Shown here: piece by piece, positions 27,987 through 38,227 of the stretch
Layout of the letters: the number at the start of each line of letters is the position of its first letter
Position numbering within the stretch: the stretch's first letter is position 1
Assembly: GCF_019670105.1 (NCBI RefSeq)
Contig: NZ_AP023032.1
Coordinates: forward strand, 4,550,001 to 4,614,000
Source: Agarivorans albus
GTDB lineage: Bacteria > Pseudomonadota > Gammaproteobacteria > Enterobacterales > Celerinatantimonadaceae
Reading direction: 5' to 3'
Length of the DNA: 64,000 nt
Program-made: the position numbers and the translations under genes
Notes under the pieces: generated by a model
The model's input: only the letters and a program-made list of their open reading frames with translations
What the model was told of the DNA's origin: nothing
Database searches by the model: none

Positions 27987-30461
27987 TTAGCTACTGCGGT
28001 AAGACTCAACCTGCCACTGGCCATCTACAGCAACAATGTCGTAAAACTGCGGCAAATTGAAATTCACCACTTCATGACGGGTACCATATTGCTCGCGAGA
28101 AGAGGTGTAAAAACGGTTAATGCCCTGCACCAACTCTTCTTTACTGCCTTCAAAGTCTTGATACATTTCGATGCGATTGTGCTCATCTACAATGTAAATA
28201 TTGAAGCCAGTTGTAAGGTTTTCAAAGAAGTACTGAACCAAACCTTCACTGGCATGCGCTTCTACAACATTAGGCACTTTTTTGGTATTACCAGCGTTTA
28301 ACTGCAAGGGCAAACGTTGCAATTTGTTGTTTGAAAGCTGACGGTAAAACTCTACGCCATTTTCTAGCTTTTTCACCGATACGCCACGGTCTTCAATAAA
28401 CAAACCGTATTTTTCGTTACCCAATACAATGGTTTTAACAATCCGTTTATCCAAAGGCTGCAAACGGCTTTTAATGCTCTCGACCAATAGTTGCTTAAAG
28501 TTAGCACCAATTTGCTCAGGCAGGTTTTCGCTGTAACAAAATACATCAATATGCTCGGGGATATTTGCGTCGCGGTGCATCTTGCCCAATATGGTTGTCA
28601 GCGCATCTACCACTGCACTATCACCCGAGAAGTGCAGCGTTCTAATTTCGTTCCAAGTATTGCGATAGACCAAATCTACCGAACCCACTAGGCAATCGGA
28701 ATCTCGGCCAAAACTAAATACATCGGTAGAAATAGCATCAAACTCAATCACCTTACCGCCCCAGTTGGCGGTAGGATCTTTTTCAAGATTGATAAACACT
28801 CCAAGATGGCGAATTTCACAAGGTCGAGTTAAGGCTAAGTTGCTGGCTGCATCTACGTTTACTGGAAAGGCTCGACGTAAATCTTCGGCAAATTGATTAA
28901 GCGTATCTAAATTTAAATCGCCCGGATGAGTATGCAAGCTCAGCTGAGTTTGGTCAGTTTTAAGCTGATTAAAATAACTCCACGCCAATAACTTAGAAAT
29001 GTAGGTCGCATGCTCTAACGGAGGCTGGCCGACTATCTCCAAGCCGGTTAACGGCTGCTTATACAAATACCAGCCTTCAGCGCAGCTGCGGCCTTTACCC
29101 ACATGAATAAAGCTAAGGTTAGCTTCCGATAAATCGGGAGAAATTTGCGGATTAATTAGGGTAACTTTGCCCGGTAGGCTTTCAAAGGCAGCGTAGAGTT
29201 TACGCGATAAAATGCCGATGTCTTCCGGGTTAATCGACTCACTAATGTCGTTACGGCGAGCGAAGCGAATTAGGTTACGGTAGCTAAGCATCAGCGCATC
29301 TAGCAATTCGCTGTGGGCTAACCGCACATCTTGCACCTTCCAAGCACGGCGCAAGTTCAAATGCTCAATTTTTTGTTGTGACCATTCCCACTGTTTAACC
29401 AGTTTAGCCATAAAACGCTGTTGCCAAGTTAGCGAACGAACATCTAACAGATCACTCGGCAGCGGGCTACATTCACAGTTTTTTAAGTAGAAACAACGGC
29501 GCACTAAATCAAGACGGGCATAATCTTCAATGGACTCAAGGTATTGGGTCACCTTGTTAAGCATTAAATAGTAAGCGTCTTGCTCTAAGCCAAACTCTTT
29601 GCCCTGTTGCATCAAACGCTTAGCTTCTACCGCTAGTAGGCTAGGCTTTGGATAGTCGGCGGAATAGGCTTCCATCAACATGGTTTTAAGCACTGCTTTA
29701 TACGGCGAATCAATGCCCTTATATAGCTGCCATAAACCTGAACCAAAATACTCTTCGGCAGGAATGGTATCTAAGCCGCCTAAATCCAGCCATTGCTCAT
29801 GATTAAATACACCGAGCTCAAATTGCTGCTGCACAAAACTGTCGTAGCTTTGTTCTAAATCACTGGGTACTGCAAACCACACCAGCTGCTTACCCGCTAG
29901 TGGTAGAGCGGTGCGATAAAACTCATCAAGTAACAGAAGGTGCTGGGCACTACCACAATTGTCTTTAGACAATTCACTAATTGAACCGGTTTTAAACTGG
30001 TTCTCTTGCACCATAAAGAAATTAAGCTCAACGCCCTGATGGGCAGCCCAAGAAGAGATTTGCTCGCACTTTTCTGCCAGCAGCGCCACACGCTCTGGTG
30101 CTAGGTCGGTGTTGTGACATACCCAAATATCTAAATCGCTAGATTCGGTTTGGCCTACTGTGGCAGTACTGCCCATAGAATACAAACCGAGAATTTCACA
30201 GTGCTCAGGCTCTTCGGGACTGCATAAAAAGTGCTGCTGCAAATAAATGCCATGGCGAGCACTTGGCGCAAATTGACATACGCCGCTAGGCACGTCGCCT
30301 TCAATAAAACCAGGGATACAAGGGTGCGAGTAATGCAACATCGAAGGCAGCAGTTCAAATACCTGCTGTACAGCGGCTGGCATTGTTTGCAATGCTAGCT
30401 GCTTTCGGTGTTGATTAGTTTGGTTAGCCTTCTCTAACAGAGTGGCAATCGTATCTCGCAA
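27987..30461 (-). CDS. cyaA: Class I adenylate cyclase CyaA
   Basis: An 824-residue enterobacterial-type (class I) adenylate cyclase making cAMP for CRP. The catalytic nucleotidyltransferase segment MGSTATVGQTESSDLDIWVC is at residues 96-115, with the metal-binding SDLD. The C-terminal regulatory half ends at about NLPQFYDIVAVDGQWQVES and lacks the last 20-odd residues of the E. coli protein (848). The start codon is TTG at 30461, with AGGT upstream; E. coli cyaA also uses TTG. A CRP-like site lies 59 bp upstream. Confidence 0.95.
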   Translation of the reverse strand: MRDTIATLLEKANQTNQHRKQLALQTMPAAVQQVFELLPSMLHYSHPCIPGFIEGDVPSGVCQFAPSARHGIYLQQHFLCSPEEPEHCEILGLYSMGSTATVGQTESSDLDIWVCHNTDLAPERVALLAEKCEQISSWAAHQGVELNFFMVQENQFKTGSISELSKDNCGSAQHLLLLDEFYRTALPLAGKQLVWFAVPSDLEQSYDSFVQQQFELGVFNHEQWLDLGGLDTIPAEEYFGSGLWQLYKGIDSPYKAVLKTMLMEAYSADYPKPSLLAVEAKRLMQQGKEFGLEQDAYYLMLNKVTQYLESIEDYARLDLVRRCFYLKNCECSPLPSDLLDVRSLTWQQRFMAKLVKQWEWSQQKIEHLNLRRAWKVQDVRLAHSELLDALMLSYRNLIRFARRNDISESINPEDIGILSRKLYAAFESLPGKVTLINPQISPDLSEANLSFIHVGKGRSCAEGWYLYKQPLTGLEIVGQPPLEHATYISKLLAWSYFNQLKTDQTQLSLHTHPGDLNLDTLNQFAEDLRRAFPVNVDAASNLALTRPCEIRHLGVFINLEKDPTANWGGKVIEFDAISTDVFSFGRDSDCLVGSVDLVYRNTWNEIRTLHFSGDSAVVDALTTILGKMHRDANIPEHIDVFCYSENLPEQIGANFKQLLVESIKSRLQPLDKRIVKTIVLGNEKYGLFIEDRGVSVKKLENGVEFYRQLSNNKLQRLPLQLNAGNTKKVPNVVEAHASEGLVQYFFENLTTGFNIYIVDEHNRIEMYQDFEGSKEELVQGINRFYTSSREQYGTRHEVVNFNLPQFYDIVAVDGQWQVESYRSS

Positions 30462-30519
30462 GTTTAAGTTACCTAGCTTTATCGCGTTTGTATTTAATGT
30501 AATTTAGACATCACTAAAG

Positions 30520-30535
30520 TGTGATCATCTTAACA
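30520..30535. promoter_or_regulatory. CRP-like site between cyaA and hemC
   Basis: TGTGATCATCTTAACA matches 9 of the 10 defined bases of the CRP consensus TGTGA-N6-TCACA. It is 59 bp upstream of the cyaA start and would fit feedback repression of cyaA by cAMP-CRP, known in E. coli. It might also affect hemC on the other side. Confidence 0.6.
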
Positions 30536-30714
30536 GTTAGTATAATAGTGGTAAACAGATACGCACACTTTTAGTGGGTATATTTTAAGCAAGTTACCCT
30601 CACAAATACCTAAGCTAAAACAAACTTTTGGCTATTTTTAAGCCAGTAATGCTTACTTGGGCTATAAACTAACTGGTGATACTATCTCCGGATAAATAAT
30701 AGAGGTAAGTGTTT

Positions 30715-31641
30715 GTGAATAAAGTCAGAATTGCCACGCGCAAAAGTCCATTAGCCATGTGGCAAGCCTATTTTGTGAAAGCTGAGTTAGAGCGTCACCA
30801 CCCATGCATTGAAGTAGAACTTCTGCCAATGAGCACCAAAGGCGACAAAATACTCGACACCCCTCTGGCTAAGATTGGCGGTAAGGGGCTATTCATAAAA
30901 GAACTTGAAGTAGCAATGTTGGAAGGTTTGGCCGATATTGCAGTGCATTCGATGAAGGATGTGCCAATGGAATTTCCTGAAGGCTTAGGGTTGCACTGCA
31001 TTTGCCAGCGCGAAGATCCACGTGATGCCTTTGTAAGCAACAATTACCAAAACCTAGCAGACTTACCTAAAGGTGCGGTTGTGGGTACGTCTAGCTTACG
31101 CCGCCAATGCCAACTTAAGGCGCAACGTCCAGATATTCAAATCAAAGATTTACGTGGCAATGTTAATACCCGATTAGCCAAACTAGATGCCGGTGAGTAT
31201 GACGCAATCATCTTAGCCAGCGCAGGTTTGTTGCGCTTGGAGATGCAAGACCGCATTAGAGCTTATATCGAGCCTGAGCAAATTTTACCTGCTGGGGGCC
31301 AAGGCGCTGTAGGCATAGAGTGTCGTAGTGACGACCAAGCCTTACTTGCATTGCTTGCCCCTTTGAATCACTCAGCAACAGCAGCTCGTGTGACTGCTGA
31401 ACGGGCGATGAACCGCCGTTTAGAAGGCGGCTGCCAAGTACCTATTGGCTGCTACGCAGAGCTTAAAGATGATCAATTATTTGTTCGCGGCCTAGTAGGC
31501 GCCCTTGACGGCTCTACAGTGATAGAAAAACACATTACTGGCAGCAGCCAGCAAGCGGAACAGCTTGGTTTGCAACTTGCTGAACAGCTGTTAGATGCGG
31601 GGGCTGAACCGATCCTTAAGGCGGTTTACCAACAACAATAA
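30715..31641 (+). CDS. hemC: Porphobilinogen deaminase
   Basis: A 308-residue hydroxymethylbilane synthase that joins four porphobilinogens on a dipyrromethane cofactor. The cofactor Cys is in [12 protein letters not shown]; the catalytic Asp region is in [16 protein letters not shown] and VHSMKDVP; substrate-binding Arg are in [12 protein letters not shown] and [14 protein letters not shown] chose the GTG at 30715, nine bases from AGAGG, rather than the GTG at 30709, which is too close to it. First of hemC-hemD-hemX-hemY, divergent from cyaA as in enterics. Confidence 0.96.
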   Translation: MNKVRIATRKSPLAMWQAYFVKAELERHHPCIEVELLPMSTKGDKILDTPLAKIGGKGLFIKELEVAMLEGLADIAVHSMKDVPMEFPEGLGLHCICQREDPRDAFVSNNYQNLADLPKGAVVGTSSLRRQCQLKAQRPDIQIKDLRGNVNTRLAKLDAGEYDAIILASAGLLRLEMQDRIRAYIEPEQILPAGGQGAVGIECRSDDQALLALLAPLNHSATAARVTAERAMNRRLEGGCQVPIGCYAELKDDQLFVRGLVGALDGSTVIEKHITGSSQQAEQLGLQLAEQLLDAGAEPILKAVYQQQ

Positions 31642-31650
31642 GAGGTAGCG

Positions 31651-32418
31651 GTGCAGGTACTTGTAACGCGGCCCGAGCCGCATAATCAACGGTGCGTAAG
31701 CATGTTACACGCCAATGGCTATCAAGCCATTGCTGCGCCCATGGTTAAAATAACCGCCAGTGAGCAAATCGAGGATTTGCCTGCATTAGTTAAAACCGTT
31801 AACCAGCAACACTTAATCATTGCTGTTAGCCAATATGCCGTTGAAGCTTGCCAGACTTATCTAGCAGAACACGCCCTTAGTTGGCCACAAAACTGCCAAT
31901 ATTTAGCGGTAGGCAAAGCCACCGCCGAGTGTTGGCAGCAATATGGGGTGAAGGCCATGGTCCCTGCGCGCCAAGATAGCGAAGGCATGCTGCAGCTAAT
32001 CAACAATCAACTGCAAGGTATTAAGCAAGCGCATATTCTGCGTGGCCAACAAGGCCGAGAATGGCTCGCAGAGCAGCTCCAAAAACAAGCCATTCAAGTT
32101 AACTATCTCACCTGTTATCAACGCCAATTGCTGCACTATTCATCGCAACAACTTGATCAATGGCGGTCACAGATCAACACTATTGTGGCGACAAGTGGTG
32201 AAATTTTGAAACACCTTACTACCCTTATGAGTGAACCTAAGCAACTAAGGTGGCTAAAAAATACCAAACTATTGGTACCCAGCCAGCGTTTGCTTGAATA
32301 CGCAAACAGCTTAGGTTTTATGCATACAGTATTGTGCAACGGCGCATCAGATAAGGCTTGCATCGATGCGTTAGCGCGAATGCAGTCATCTGCAAGGAAT
32401 GAAAATGACCAAAAATAA
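31651..32418 (+). CDS. hemD: Uroporphyrinogen-III synthase
   Basis: A 255-residue HemD that closes and inverts ring D of hydroxymethylbilane. Sequence conservation in this family is low; recognisable parts are VLVTRPEPHNQRC at the start, IAVSQYAVEA, AVGKATAECWQQYG and ILRGQQGREWLAEQL. The start is GTG at 31651, with AGAGG five bases away. It lies 9 bp after hemC and its end overlaps the start of hemX by 14 bp. Confidence 0.9.
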   Translation: MQVLVTRPEPHNQRCVSMLHANGYQAIAAPMVKITASEQIEDLPALVKTVNQQHLIIAVSQYAVEACQTYLAEHALSWPQNCQYLAVGKATAECWQQYGVKAMVPARQDSEGMLQLINNQLQGIKQAHILRGQQGREWLAEQLQKQAIQVNYLTCYQRQLLHYSSQQLDQWRSQINTIVATSGEILKHLTTLMSEPKQLRWLKNTKLLVPSQRLLEYANSLGFMHTVLCNGASDKACIDALARMQSSARNENDQK

Positions 32419-33580
32419 ACAATCAGATAGTCAAACAAAGGCTACCGACATTAGCGATTCTAGCAGTGCTAAAGAACAACCAACCAGCAGCACTGCTGCT
32501 ACGCCTCCCCCTAGCAACACACCATCAGCTCCCGCCAAAGGCGACAAACTAGCAAAAATATTGGCCATTATTGCCATTATTCTCAGCCTATCTATTGCTG
32601 TAGGTTTATATTGGCATGGACACCAATTTAGGGAGCACGCAGATACTCAGCTACAACTTTTAAAAACCACCTTGCAAGCTAAAGAACAAAACCTAATTAG
32701 CGCGCAAGCTAGCAGCAATAATCAAATCAGTGAATTATCGCAAAGTGTTGCAGGGCAAAATCAAGCTATGGCCGCTTTACAAGCTCAGCTAGAACTCACC
32801 GAGCAAAACCGCAAAACCATAGAACGCCAACTAGCCCTACTGAATATTAAAGATGCTAACCATTGGCGCCTCAACGAAGCCAACTACTTGTTGCAATTAG
32901 CTGCTTATAAACTGTGGCTAGAGCAAGATCCGGTTACTGCTATTGCCCTACTTACCGAGGCCGACAACAGCATAAACAATGCCGACGACCCACATTTGTT
33001 ACCACTGCGGCGCGCGATTAATACCGACGTGCAATTGCTAAAAAGCATTCCATTGGTAGATAAAGAAGGCATCGCATTTCGCTTAGAAGGCATATTGCAG
33101 CAAGCAGAAAGCCTACAACTGGCGGAAATTGAACTGCCAGAAGCTGTAGCAGCACAAGACAATCAACTCAGCGCAGATAGCGCCGATTGGCAAGACAATC
33201 TAGCCAAAAGCTGGCGTAAGTTTAGCGAAAACTTTATTACTGTGCGCCGCCGCGATGGTCAAGTAGAGGCACTTATTGAGCCACAGCATGCTTGGTACTT
33301 AAAAGAAAACCTGAAACTACAATTACAACAAGCCGAGCAGGCATTGTTCCGCTCGCAAGGCGAACTATTTAAAGCCAAATTACAACGCGCCGAACAATGG
33401 GTGAGTGAATTTTTCATTCAAAACTCCCAAGCTCAAGCGATGATTGAAGACTTAAAGCAGCTACAACAACTAGAAATTGTCGATAAACTGCCTGAACAAC
33501 TAAGCAGCCTAGGCGCCGCCGAACAAGCGATTAAAGAGCGCCAACAACGCTTATTGCCTTCCTTAGAAGGAGCTGAGTAA
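32405..33580 (+). CDS. hemX: HemX membrane protein
   Basis: A 391-residue HemX-family protein (E. coli 393), once called uroporphyrinogen-III C-methyltransferase although it lacks a methyltransferase fold. A disordered N-terminus rich in Ser/Thr/Pro leads to one membrane helix near residues 50-70 (ILAIIAIILSLSIAVGLYW). A periplasmic coiled coil (residues 80-140) and a helical domain follow. Of two in-frame ATGs (32399, 32405) I chose 32405, seven bases from AAGGA. It ends in TAATG shared with hemY. Confidence 0.85.
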   Translation: MTKNKQSDSQTKATDISDSSSAKEQPTSSTAATPPPSNTPSAPAKGDKLAKILAIIAIILSLSIAVGLYWHGHQFREHADTQLQLLKTTLQAKEQNLISAQASSNNQISELSQSVAGQNQAMAALQAQLELTEQNRKTIERQLALLNIKDANHWRLNEANYLLQLAAYKLWLEQDPVTAIALLTEADNSINNADDPHLLPLRRAINTDVQLLKSIPLVDKEGIAFRLEGILQQAESLQLAEIELPEAVAAQDNQLSADSADWQDNLAKSWRKFSENFITVRRRDGQVEALIEPQHAWYLKENLKLQLQQAEQALFRSQGELFKAKLQRAEQWVSEFFIQNSQAQAMIEDLKQLQQLEIVDKLPEQLSSLGAAEQAIKERQQRLLPSLEGAE

Positions 33581-34749
33581 TGGTCAAGATTATTATTCTT
33601 CTAGTGTGCATCGCGCTGGGTCTGGCGCTAGGCCCGCAGCTTGCTGGTAACAAAGGCTATGTGCTGATTGCTTTTGATAACTACACCATCGAAATGTCGG
33701 TAACCAGCGCAATATTCCTAAGCTTTATTTGCTTTTGTGTCTTGTTGCTCAGCCTATGGTTAGCCCGCTGGTTATGGTTAAGTTTCTCACGCAGTGGCGC
33801 TTGGTGGGGTCACCGTCGTAAGCAAAAAGCCAACAGCCATACCCAGCAAGGTATGCTGGCCATGATGCGCGGCGACTATCAAAGTGCCGAAAAACTGGTG
33901 AGTAAAGCAGCCAATTTAAGCGACGCACCTGCACTAAACTATTTAACCGCAGCAGAAGCGGCACAAGAGCAAGGCCAAGATAAGAAACGAGATAAGTACC
34001 TAGAGCAAGCAACCCGCATCACCAATAACGATGCCGCAGTATTAATCACTCAAGCTCGCCTACAACTTAAGCAACAAAACTACAGCGCAGCATTAAGCAG
34101 CATTGAGCAACTGCCTCATGAGAACCTCAAGCAAGATGCAGTAAAACGCATGTTACTTACTATTCTTCCTGAGCTTAGCCTTTGGCAGCGCTATATCGAC
34201 TTACTGCCGCTAGCACTTAAAGCAGGCCTAATTGACAGCGACCATTATCAAACACAGTTATCTAGCGCCTACAAAAGTTTATTTTTGGAGCTTGCCAATA
34301 GCCAAGGCTCTGATGCCGTAGCTAAACACTGGAATGGCATGCCCCGTAAACAAAAGAAACAGATGGCCATTGCTGCGGCCGCTTGCCGGGCTCTAATTAG
34401 CGCTGGCGACAATGCAGCGGCTTATCAATTGCTTGGCGATCTCATCAACCGAAATCTTGATAGTGAGTTATTAGAGGTTGCAGCAGAATTACACCTGAAC
34501 GACGTGCATCCCTTGCTTCAGCAGCTGTCTAGCTTACGCCGTAAGCACCCAGAAAATGCTGCTTTACTGCGTTTGATTGCTCAATTACACCTGCAACAAC
34601 AACAGTGGGAAGAAGCAAAAGCGCTGTTTGAAGAAAGCATGAAGCTAGCGCCAAGTGCAGAGTGTTATCAAGGTTTAGCCGAGGTACACCGCCAACTAGA
34701 TGAACCCGAACAGGCAATTCATTACTACCGTCAGGCACTGGCTATTTAA
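33580..34749 (+). CDS. hemY: HemY tetratricopeptide membrane protein
   Basis: A 389-residue HemY of the gammaproteobacterial type, not the protoporphyrinogen oxidase that carries the same name elsewhere. Two N-terminal membrane helices (residues 1-22 and 43-67) precede a TPR-rich cytoplasmic part, with repeats visible near residues 85-150 (AMMRGDYQSAEKLVSKAAN) and near the end. Its role is unknown and usually tied to haem operon expression. The ATG shares one base with the hemX stop. Confidence 0.88.
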   Translation: MVKIIILLVCIALGLALGPQLAGNKGYVLIAFDNYTIEMSVTSAIFLSFICFCVLLLSLWLARWLWLSFSRSGAWWGHRRKQKANSHTQQGMLAMMRGDYQSAEKLVSKAANLSDAPALNYLTAAEAAQEQGQDKKRDKYLEQATRITNNDAAVLITQARLQLKQQNYSAALSSIEQLPHENLKQDAVKRMLLTILPELSLWQRYIDLLPLALKAGLIDSDHYQTQLSSAYKSLFLELANSQGSDAVAKHWNGMPRKQKKQMAIAAAACRALISAGDNAAAYQLLGDLINRNLDSELLEVAAELHLNDVHPLLQQLSSLRRKHPENAALLRLIAQLHLQQQQWEEAKALFEESMKLAPSAECYQGLAEVHRQLDEPEQAIHYYRQALAI

Positions 34750-34774
34750 AAGACTAAAACTAAAAACTGAAAAC

Positions 34775-34803
34775 AAAAAAGGCGAGCTTAGCTCGCCTTC
34801 TTT
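34775..34803. terminator. Bidirectional terminator between hemY and fre
   Basis: A 7-bp stem GGCGAGC/GCTCGCC (34781-34787 and 34791-34797) with a TTA loop. Six A residues precede it and TTCTTT follows, so a U-tract exists in both directions. It lies between the convergent stops of hemY and fre. Confidence 0.85.
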
Positions 34804-34818
34804 ATTCAAATAGAACGC

Positions 34819-35514
34819 TTAAATAAATTCGTAAGCATCGCCATGTAATTGTTCAATCGGCAAGCCCTGCTTAGTAAACGCCGTTCGGGCTACATCAGCC
34901 ATTTCAAACCGTCCAGCAATGTATACTTCCAAACCGCTCATATCGGGGAAATCTTCTAGCACGGCTTCATGCACTAAACCCTTTTTACCGGTCCACTGCG
35001 GCATTGCTTGCTCAAGCACCGGCACAAACTTAACCTGATCCAACTCTTCCCATTGGTAGGCCAACTCATGCAAATACAAGCCCCCTAAATTACGCCCACC
35101 CCAATACAAATAAATTTCGCGGTCTTGTTCGGTATCTACAAGGTGTTCGATAATGGATTTAGCGTAAGAGAAACCGGTGCCGCCCACCATAATCAGAATT
35201 GGCCGCTGGCTGGCCTCATCAAAGCCAGCATTTCCAAATGGCATTTCAACTTCGATTTCACCACTTTTCTTTAATTTATCAATTACCTGCCTAGCATAGG
35301 GATTACCTTCTGGGGCACCAATATGCAACTCTAGTACATCGCTTTGCTCGGGTGAACTGGCTAGTGAAAATGGTCGTTTATCATCTTCTGCCATAACAAT
35401 TTGCAGGTACTGACCAGCCACAAAGCTCTGGCTCTCTTGTGGCTGTAATTCTACATTAAAAATATCATCTAAAATCGGCGAGACCGATGCAACCTTACAA
35501 CTAATGCGCTTCAT
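34819..35514 (-). CDS. fre: NAD(P)H-flavin reductase Fre
   Basis: A 231-residue flavin reductase (E. coli 233) of the ferredoxin-NADP reductase fold, which gives free reduced flavin to partners, including UbiX/UbiD-type cofactor chemistry. The flavin motif RPFSLASSP is near residue 47, the nucleotide loop VGGTGFSYAKSII is near 109, and the C-terminus HGDAYEFI matches E. coli (YGDAFAFI). It follows a ferredoxin gene by 4 bp, so the reductase could pass electrons to that protein. The E. coli ubiD-fre pair lacks the ferredoxin. Confidence 0.93.
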   Translation of the reverse strand: MKRISCKVASVSPILDDIFNVELQPQESQSFVAGQYLQIVMAEDDKRPFSLASSPEQSDVLELHIGAPEGNPYARQVIDKLKKSGEIEVEMPFGNAGFDEASQRPILIMVGGTGFSYAKSIIEHLVDTEQDREIYLYWGGRNLGGLYLHELAYQWEELDQVKFVPVLEQAMPQWTGKKGLVHEAVLEDFPDMSGLEVYIAGRFEMADVARTAFTKQGLPIEQLHGDAYEFI

Positions 35515-35518
35515 ACTT

Positions 35519-35791
35519 TCACCCTTCTAAACTTATATTCAAATCTGATTTTGCACTGGCTAAGCAAGCTAAAAACCAACCTTTGGTTTGTTCGGCTTCA
35601 CTTAGCATTGGCGCCATTCCATGGTAAATAATCTCGCCGGATTTACACCGGGCTAAGCAACTGCAGCAACCACCTTGACGGCATCGATGTGGCCAATCAA
35701 TGCCCTGTGCTAAAGCGGCTTCAAGAATACTTTGCTGAGGCCCAACACTAAATACTTGCTGCGCTAGTGTTACTCGATAATTGTTGGCCAT
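35519..35791 (-). CDS. 2Fe-2S ferredoxin-like protein
   Basis: A 90-residue plant-type ferredoxin. The cluster motif C-x4-C-x2-C is CRQGGCCSC near residues 36-44 (with an extra Cys inside the x2), and the fourth ligand is in FLACLA near residue 75. I chose the ATG at 35791, whose A is the last base of the ubiD TAA (TAATG). Together with fre it may form a split electron-transfer chain like the fused ferredoxin-reductase of oxygenase systems. Which acceptor it serves is not known. Confidence 0.82.
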   Translation of the reverse strand: MANNYRVTLAQQVFSVGPQQSILEAALAQGIDWPHRCRQGGCCSCLARCKSGEIIYHGMAPMLSEAEQTKGWFLACLASAKSDLNISLEG

Positions 35792-37257
35792 TAGTCTATG
35801 CCTAATTGATCCCAAATACTATCTACACGCTGTTTCACTTCTGGAGCCATTTCAATTACTTCGCCCCACTCCCGATTGGTTTCACCGGGCCATTTATTGG
35901 TTGCATCCATACCCATTTTTGAGCCTAAACCGGAGACGGGTGATGCAAAATCTAAGTAATCGATGGGTGTATGATCGATTAACGTAGTATCGCGTGTTGG
36001 ATCCATTCGGGTAGTAATAGCCCATATTACATCCTGCCAAGAACGGGCGTTGATATCATCATCACAAACAATGACAAACTTGGTGTACATAAACTGCCGT
36101 AAGAAAGACCACACCCCTAACATCACCCGCTTAGCATGCCCCGGATATTGCTTCTTAATGGTGACCACCGCCATACGGTAAGAACAGCCCTCTGGTGGCA
36201 AGTAAAAATCTACAATCTCTGGGAACTGCTTTTGCAAAATAGGCACAAAAACTTCGTTCAAGGCAACGCCCAACACAGCCGGTTCATCTGGTGGACGACC
36301 GGTATAAGTGCTGTGGTAAATAGGATCTTTACGCATTGTAATATGAGTAATAGTGAATACCGGAAACTCATCAACTTCATTATAGTAACCGGTATGGTCA
36401 CCATAAGGGCCTTCTGGAGCCGTTTCATTGGGCTCTAAATAACCTTCTAAAACTATTTCAGCACTGGCTGGCACTTCTAGGTCATTACTTATACATTGAA
36501 CCGTTTCGGTTCTACCACCACGCAGTAAACCGGCAAAGGCATATTCCGATAGGGTATCTGGAACAGGCGTCACGGCGCCAAGAATGGTTGCCGGATCAGC
36601 GCCCAGCGCCACCGACACCGGATAAGGTTTTCCTGGATTGAGCTCTTGAAACTCGCGAAAATCAATCGCACCACCACGGTGTGATAACCAACGCATAATA
36701 AGCTTATTTTTGGCTAGCTTTTGCTGGCGATAAATACCTAAATTCTGGCGTTTTTTATAAGGCCCTCGGGTAATAGTTAACCCCCAGGTAACCAACGGCG
36801 CAACATCCCCCGGCCAACAGTGCTGAATCGGCAACTTGTCTAAGTCCACCTCATCACCAATCCATACAACTTCTTGGCACGGCGCAGAACGTAGCTTTTT
36901 AGTCGGCATATTAAGCACTTGCTTAAATATAGGCAGCTTTTCCCATAACTCTTTTAGCCCTTTAGGCGGCTCAGGCTCTTTTAGATAAGATAACCAAGTG
37001 CCTACTTCACGCAAGGCAGACACTGACTCTTGACCCATGCCTAAAGCAACACGCTCGGGGGTACCAAACAAGTTACCCAATACTGGCATTGAATGGCCTT
37101 TAACATTCTCAAACAATAAGGCTGGACCGCCGGCTTTTAATGTTCGGTCACAAATCTCGGTCATTTCCAGTTCGGTAGACACTTCTAAGCTGATTCGTTT
37201 GAGCTCTCCACGTTGCTCTAACAAATCAATGAAATCTCTCAAGTCTTTATATTTCAT
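35791..37257 (-). CDS. ubiD: 3-octaprenyl-4-hydroxybenzoate carboxy-lyase
   Basis: A 488-residue UbiD (E. coli 497), a prenylated-FMN enzyme that decarboxylates the ubiquinone ring precursor. Family segments are [18 protein letters not shown] at the start, the prFMN-binding NLGIYRQQ and [13 protein letters not shown], and the catalytic Glu-Arg-Glu region around [24 protein letters not shown]. The partner UbiX is not in the window. It heads ubiD-ferredoxin-fre. Confidence 0.96.
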   Translation of the reverse strand: MKYKDLRDFIDLLEQRGELKRISLEVSTELEMTEICDRTLKAGGPALLFENVKGHSMPVLGNLFGTPERVALGMGQESVSALREVGTWLSYLKEPEPPKGLKELWEKLPIFKQVLNMPTKKLRSAPCQEVVWIGDEVDLDKLPIQHCWPGDVAPLVTWGLTITRGPYKKRQNLGIYRQQKLAKNKLIMRWLSHRGGAIDFREFQELNPGKPYPVSVALGADPATILGAVTPVPDTLSEYAFAGLLRGGRTETVQCISNDLEVPASAEIVLEGYLEPNETAPEGPYGDHTGYYNEVDEFPVFTITHITMRKDPIYHSTYTGRPPDEPAVLGVALNEVFVPILQKQFPEIVDFYLPPEGCSYRMAVVTIKKQYPGHAKRVMLGVWSFLRQFMYTKFVIVCDDDINARSWQDVIWAITTRMDPTRDTTLIDHTPIDYLDFASPVSGLGSKMGMDATNKWPGETNREWGEVIEMAPEVKQRVDSIWDQLGID

Positions 37258-37286
37258 TGTAATAACCTGGTTTCTGGCTTGTGTAG

Positions 37287-38189
37287 TTATTGAGACTGCA
37301 TCTCAATCATTACCATTGCAGCCAACTCTTGGTGTTCTGATTCTCTAAACTGCGCCAAAATAAACTGGGCAGCGGGAGGATATACTCGCCCCAAACGGGC
37401 AATAGCACTGTATGAAAAATACAACAGTTCTGGATTTTCTGCTGCTCCGCGAAGCAAGTGATAGGCGCGCTCTGCCGGTAGCCGCTGAATAAGCCACTCA
37501 AGCAACGACACACTATATTGATCCATTGGCAGGCTCAGTACTTCGGCCAAGGCTTCATCACTGCCAATACCTATTGCCATAGCAACTCGCACATTATTAT
37601 CAGGAAAATACAAACGATCAGGCATATGCAGTTTTACATATTCAAGCTGCTCTGGGGTTAATTGCCTAAAAGCCCGCATCACATCCAACTGCTGCGCCAA
37701 TAGTAACGGATTGTTTTTTCTAAAGATCAATGACCATTGAAATTCATCACGCAACAGTTCACTTAAATAAAGCTGTGAGCGTTCTGCCGATACTTTATTA
37801 AGAATTAAACTTCGCGCCAGGGCAGGGTAATCAAAACTAGGACGAATAACTTCATAGCCGTCGATGACTGCAGCTTCGCGCACTGTTGGTCGCTCGGAAG
37901 CCAGTTCTAGTAACCAGTTTTTTAAAGTTTGGTCTGGAATATGATTATTTTGATGTAAATAACGCAGGCTTTCAAAAAGCAAAACCTCTCTATCATGAGG
38001 GCGTAAATAAGGCAGTAGATCAATCACCCAAGCGGGCTGATTTTGCATTAAGGTATCAACGCTGCGCTGCAATATCATTAGCGGCACATCTTGATAAAGT
38101 GGTTGTGAGGGCGGATTAGGACCTTGCTGCTCCGCTTGAGCAGACAGGTGAAATAATAGCCCAAGAAGTAGCAGTAAGCGTTTCATCAT
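37287..38189 (-). CDS. Exported helical-repeat protein of unknown function
   Basis: 300 residues with a signal peptide ([18 protein letters not shown]), so periplasmic or secreted. The mature part is almost all alpha helix with HEAT-like spacing (for example [39 protein letters not shown]). No catalytic motif and few cysteines were seen. ATG ATG at the start leaves the first residue uncertain by one. It lies between rho and ubiD with 29 bp to ubiD, and may be read with it. I do not recognise the family. Confidence 0.7.
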   Translation of the reverse strand: MMKRLLLLLGLLFHLSAQAEQQGPNPPSQPLYQDVPLMILQRSVDTLMQNQPAWVIDLLPYLRPHDREVLLFESLRYLHQNNHIPDQTLKNWLLELASERPTVREAAVIDGYEVIRPSFDYPALARSLILNKVSAERSQLYLSELLRDEFQWSLIFRKNNPLLLAQQLDVMRAFRQLTPEQLEYVKLHMPDRLYFPDNNVRVAMAIGIGSDEALAEVLSLPMDQYSVSLLEWLIQRLPAERAYHLLRGAAENPELLYFSYSAIARLGRVYPPAAQFILAQFRESEHQELAAMVMIEMQSQ

Positions 38190-38227
38190 CCAAAACGAAA
38201 CTGGCCGAATTAACGGCCAGTTTTAAC

